A DNA stretch of 64,000 nucleotides, from the NCBI RefSeq assembly GCF_022533585.1, contig NZ_CP092827.1, positions 2,892,001-2,956,000 of the forward strand, read 5' to 3'. Source of the DNA: Pseudomonas sp. LS.1a (GTDB lineage: Bacteria; Pseudomonadota; Gammaproteobacteria; Pseudomonadales; Pseudomonadaceae). A model generated the notes under the pieces. It made no database searches and was not told the DNA's origin. It saw only the letters and a list, made by a program, of their open reading frames with translations. This document shows, piece by piece, positions 61,028 through 64,000 of the stretch (position 1 is the stretch's first letter; each line of letters begins with the position of its first letter). A program made the translations under genes and the position numbers.

Positions 61028-62104
61028 TCAGTGCCCGCGCTCGACTGGGCCGGCCCCCAGGTGGCGATCGGTCCAGGCAGCCAGTGGCAATGGTGGCTGC
61101 TGCTCGACGATCCGTCGCCAGATCAGCACCAGGTCGTCGCCATTGAACGCCGAACCTGGCCCGGCGCCCTTCCACATTGATGGCACATCGGCAATCCAGT
61201 GCCCCTGGCTGTCACGGTGGGCCATGCTGAAGCGGAACGTGTAGTTTCCCGGTATGCCCATACGCAGGTCGCTGACCACCAGCGCATCACCTACCTGGTC
61301 GTAGCGCAGCCAGTCATCGGTAAACCAGCGCAAGCGCTGGTGCAACGGGTGCCCGGCCAGCGCTTGCGCCAGCTGCAGATTACGCGGCAAACGCTGCATT
61401 TCTGGCGCCTGCTGGTCAAACCCGCTGCTGATGCCTTCGTAGTAATCGCCGTCCGGGGTCTTGGCCAGCACCCGCCAGACCAGGCTGTTGAAGGCGATCG
61501 GCACGGCACGTACCTGGCTGACGGCAATACCTTGCTGGTCGAGGGCCGCCTGGAAACGCTGCTCGGCCGCCATGCGTCCGGCCAGGCCGAAACCCAGGTA
61601 GGCTGCGCTGAACACCAAGGCCAAGGTCAGAAACTGCGTGGCCCGGCTCGTCAGCCCTTTGATGATTGCGTAGGTCACCGCCGCCAGCAGCGGCACGGTG
61701 TACACCGGGTCGATGATGAACACCGCTGCCCAGCTTTCCGGGGTGGCCTGCAAGGGCCAGAACAACTGCGTGCCGTAGACCGTGAAGGCGTCGAGCAACG
61801 GGTGGGTGACCAGCACCAGCCAGAACGCCAGGAACAGCCTGGGCAAGGTATAGCCTTTGCCTGGCCAGCACTTGTGGACCAGCCAGGCCAGCAGCAAGGC
61901 CAGCCCGGTGAGCACGAACAGGGAATGAGAAAAACCGCGGTGGTAGGTCATCTGCGACACCGGATCGGCGTAGCGGATGATCACGTCAAGGTCGGGCAGC
62001 GTGCCCAGCGCCGCGCCATACAGCAGCGAGCGGCGGCCCTGGATACGGCCGAGTACGGTGCCTTGAAGGGCAGCGCCGAGAACGGCTTGGGTGATGGAGT
62101 CCAA
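61028..62104 (-). CDS. YbcI/DUF457-type membrane metal-dependent hydrolase
   Basis: A 358-residue protein. Histidine/aspartate motifs of the YbcI family are in ALGTLPDLDVIIRYADPVSQ and MTYHRGFSHSLFVL, then LVTHPLLDAFTVYGTQLFWP. Four to five hydrophobic helices follow, then a soluble C-terminal domain with GIPGNYTFRFSMAHRDS. The family is induced by the SOS response in some species; function unproven. It precedes TraX. Confidence 0.83.
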   Translation of the reverse strand: MDSITQAVLGAALQGTVLGRIQGRRSLLYGAALGTLPDLDVIIRYADPVSQMTYHRGFSHSLFVLTGLALLLAWLVHKCWPGKGYTLPRLFLAFWLVLVTHPLLDAFTVYGTQLFWPLQATPESWAAVFIIDPVYTVPLLAAVTYAIIKGLTSRATQFLTLALVFSAAYLGFGLAGRMAAEQRFQAALDQQGIAVSQVRAVPIAFNSLVWRVLAKTPDGDYYEGISSGFDQQAPEMQRLPRNLQLAQALAGHPLHQRLRWFTDDWLRYDQVGDALVVSDLRMGIPGNYTFRFSMAHRDSQGHWIADVPSMWKGAGPGSAFNGDDLVLIWRRIVEQQPPLPLAAWTDRHLGAGPVERGH

Positions 62105-62148
62105 GGGTGGCGATCCTGAAAAGGTGGTTTCAGGAAACTACCCTCATC

Positions 62149-63399
62149 TCAGAACAACTGCCAGGTGTACACCAGCGTCAAGCGGTTCTCGTCGATGTCG
62201 CTGCGGTAATTGGACCGGGCCATGGCATTGCGTACCCGGATCCCCAGCCCCTTCAGCACCCCGCTCTGCACCGCGTAACCAATGTCCAGGTCACGCTCGC
62301 GGTCACGCCCTTCATAACCCAGCCCGGTATCGACATTGTTACCCGTGATGTAACGCACCGTCGCGGTCAGCCCCGGCACGCCCATGGCCGCAAAGTTGTA
62401 GTCGTAGCGCACCTGGTATGAGCGTTCGTCGGTATAGGCGAACTCATAAGTGGGCACTTCGTTACCCAGCGGCGAAATGTTGGCGAACACCCGTGGGAAC
62501 GGGCTGTCGCCATAAATGCCCTGGTAGCCGGCGTGCAAGCTGTGCCCGCCATGCCGGGCGGTAAACATCGAGAAGAACGCCTGGTTGTCGATGTTGCCGA
62601 GCAACGCATCGCCATCCTCACGCGCGGTGAAATACCCCAGGTTGGCGCTGAGCACCCAGTTGCCTACGGGCTTGCTGTGCTTGAGGCCGACAAAGCCCTG
62701 TTCGTAGATGTCCTCCAGCTGCCCGTACCACAGGCTGACACTGCTCTGGTTGGCATTGAATGCATAGTCCCCGCCCAGGTAGTTGAAGGCATCGCTTTCT
62801 ACCTGGCGCATCGGCACATGGCCGAGCATGGGGTTCATCTTGCCGTCGCCGCCTTCGTTGCGCAGGTGGGTGCTCTTCAGGTGCCCGGTCTGCACGGTCA
62901 GGCCGTCGATTTCCGCAGAGCTCAGGCTGACGCCTTGATAGGTCGGTGGCAGCAGGCGGATGTCGCTGAAAGTCAGCACCGGCAGGTTGGGTTGCAGTTC
63001 GCCGACGCGCAGTTCGGTCTTCGACAAGCGGGCCTTGAAAGTGGGTGCCAGGCGGCTGTATTCGTCGGCGGCGCGGCCGTCGCCGTGCACCGGCAGCAAC
63101 CCGGTGTTGGTGCGGTCGGGGCTGCTGTCGAGCTTGATGCCCAGCAGGCCCAGCGCATCCAAGCCAAAGCCGACCGTGCCCGGGGTGTAGCCGGACTTGA
63201 AGTCGAGGATGAAACCCTGGGCCCACTCCTCGGCCCTGGATTGCCGGTTGGCCCCGACAATGTCGGAGAAGTCGCGGCTGAAGTAGTAGTTACGGGCACT
63301 CAGGGTAGCCTTCGAATCCTCGAAGAGGCCGCCTTCGGCGGCCAGCAACGGTTGGCTGAGCAAAGTCAGACCCAGGGCGACGCAAGGGGTGTGGTTCAT
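62149..63399 (-). CDS. OprD-family outer membrane porin (BenF-like)
   Basis: A 416-residue OprD-type porin with a signal peptide (TPCVALGLTLLSQPLLA) and strands such as ARNYYFSRDFSDIVGANRQS and C-terminal DENRLTLVYTWQLF ending in phenylalanine. It lies 54 bases downstream of benE on the same strand, so it is probably the benzoate-cluster porin BenF. Its paralogue in the paa cluster is at 8780-10033, sharing the DENRL C-terminal pattern. Confidence 0.85.
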   Translation of the reverse strand: MNHTPCVALGLTLLSQPLLAAEGGLFEDSKATLSARNYYFSRDFSDIVGANRQSRAEEWAQGFILDFKSGYTPGTVGFGLDALGLLGIKLDSSPDRTNTGLLPVHGDGRAADEYSRLAPTFKARLSKTELRVGELQPNLPVLTFSDIRLLPPTYQGVSLSSAEIDGLTVQTGHLKSTHLRNEGGDGKMNPMLGHVPMRQVESDAFNYLGGDYAFNANQSSVSLWYGQLEDIYEQGFVGLKHSKPVGNWVLSANLGYFTAREDGDALLGNIDNQAFFSMFTARHGGHSLHAGYQGIYGDSPFPRVFANISPLGNEVPTYEFAYTDERSYQVRYDYNFAAMGVPGLTATVRYITGNNVDTGLGYEGRDRERDLDIGYAVQSGVLKGLGIRVRNAMARSNYRSDIDENRLTLVYTWQLF

Positions 63400-63453
63400 T
63401 CCGAAGCTCTCTTGATCTTGTTTTTATGGGTTAAGCGTTGGAAACACAGCGGT

Positions 63454-64000
63454 TCATGGGGTACGGGGCAGCACCTCCCGGGCACGTGGCTGGCCCAGCC
63501 TCAGCAGCGCATGGGCCAGCAGGCCGAACAGCAAGCCCCAGAACGCCGCCGAAAGGCCCAGGAAGGCCACCCCCGAAGCGGTGACCAGGAAGGTGAACAA
63601 CCCGGCATCGCGCTCGGCCGGGTCCGCCAGGCTGCGGGCCAGGGCCTCGCTGATGGCGCCATACAGGGCCAGCCCGGCCAGGGCGGCGATCAGGGCGGCG
63701 GGAAAAGCCGCGAACAGCGACATCAGCGTTGCTCCGGCGACGCCCAGCAACAGGTACAGCGCACTGCCAGCCACCGCCGCGACATAGCGCCGCCGTGGGT
63801 TTTCATGGGCTTCATGGCCGGTACACAGGCTGGCGGTGACTGCCGCCAGGTTCAGCCCGTGGCAACCGAACGGCGCCAGCGCGGCACCGGCCAGGGCACT
63901 GGCACCGATGATCGGGCTGGCCGACGTGGGGTAGCCGGCGTTGCGCAGTACCGCCATGCCCGGCATGAACTGCCCGGTCAGGGCCACCAGCACCAGCGGT
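63454..64000 (-). CDS. benE: BenE benzoate transporter, C-terminal part
   Basis: The 3' 182 codons of a benzoate:proton symporter (BenE family), which is cut by the window end; the start lies beyond 64,000. Hydrophobic helices and PIIGASALAGAALAPFGCHG and LNLAAVTASLCTGHEAHENP match BenE. Its position upstream of an OprD porin matches the benzoate cluster of P. putida. I infer ben genes beyond the edge. Confidence 0.88.
   Translation of the reverse strand, partial: PLVLVALTGQFMPGMAVLRNAGYPTSASPIIGASALAGAALAPFGCHGLNLAAVTASLCTGHEAHENPRRRYVAAVAGSALYLLLGVAGATLMSLFAAFPAALIAALAGLALYGAISEALARSLADPAERDAGLFTFLVTASGVAFLGLSAAFWGLLFGLLAHALLRLGQPRAREVLPRTP

Overview
The window is chromosomal DNA from a fluorescent pseudomonad of the Pseudomonas putida group. 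This rests on high GC, P. putida-type REP elements (a GCGGGTAAACCCGC core ending in CTCCCACAGG), a complete paa core, LigD/Ku, OprD-type porins and a benE gene at the right edge. It is ordinary backbone with accessory cassettes. I see no prophage, rRNA, tRNA, IS element or CRISPR array.

Region 1 (1-12,112) is phenylacetate catabolism: paaI (3' end), paaJ, paaK, then after a terminator and a PaaX-like promoter paaABCDE, a DUF485 protein, the SSF permease paaL, an OprD-type porin and the bifunctional ring-opening enzyme paaZ. Together these take phenylacetate across the outer and inner membranes, activate it to the CoA thioester, epoxidise and open the ring, and thiolyse the product. Region 2 (12,195-29,890) is a stress block: two KGG proteins, a ClpP-like protein, a ybhPON-type endonuclease/cardiolipin synthase/flippase-like operon preceded by a DUF72 gene, metallothionein, LigD and Ku for end joining, a general-stress SDR and a secreted 11-mer-repeat LEA-like protein. 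Within it, 25,246-29,290 is a compact four-gene operon: a haem-oxygenase-like iron redox enzyme interrupted by an amber codon, a methyltransferase, a YbdK-type carboxylate-amine ligase and an MTA/SAH nucleosidase. It looks like an uncharacterised small-molecule pathway.

Region 3 (29,895-40,940) mixes an NTP/NDP exchanger-like carrier, a Tat-exported aldo/keto reductase, a Dyp peroxidase, a BASS transporter, a CrtZ-like hydroxylase, MgtC with a long structured leader, a GNAT, a membrane diguanylate cyclase, DUF4142, and KfrA-like and YheO-like regulators. Region 4 (41,005-51,326) holds a PLP dehydratase/ornithine-cyclodeaminase pair, cytosine deaminase, TenA behind a TPP riboswitch, a large multicopper oxidase broken by a +1 frameshift, a Sco-cytochrome c fusion and a lone tyrosine recombinase. 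Region 5 (51,453-64,000) has glycerate kinase/CdaR/MFS, a Rieske-FAD oxidoreductase with an aldo/keto reductase, a luciferase-like monooxygenase, a LysR regulator, TraX-like and YbcI-like membrane proteins, then an OprD porin and benE, which suggest that the benzoate cluster lies just beyond the end.

Three genes are interrupted in this sequence: TAG at 18,389, TAG at 29,078, and an extra C near 45,997-46,001. Eleven REP or REPIN elements and one fragment mark gene boundaries.
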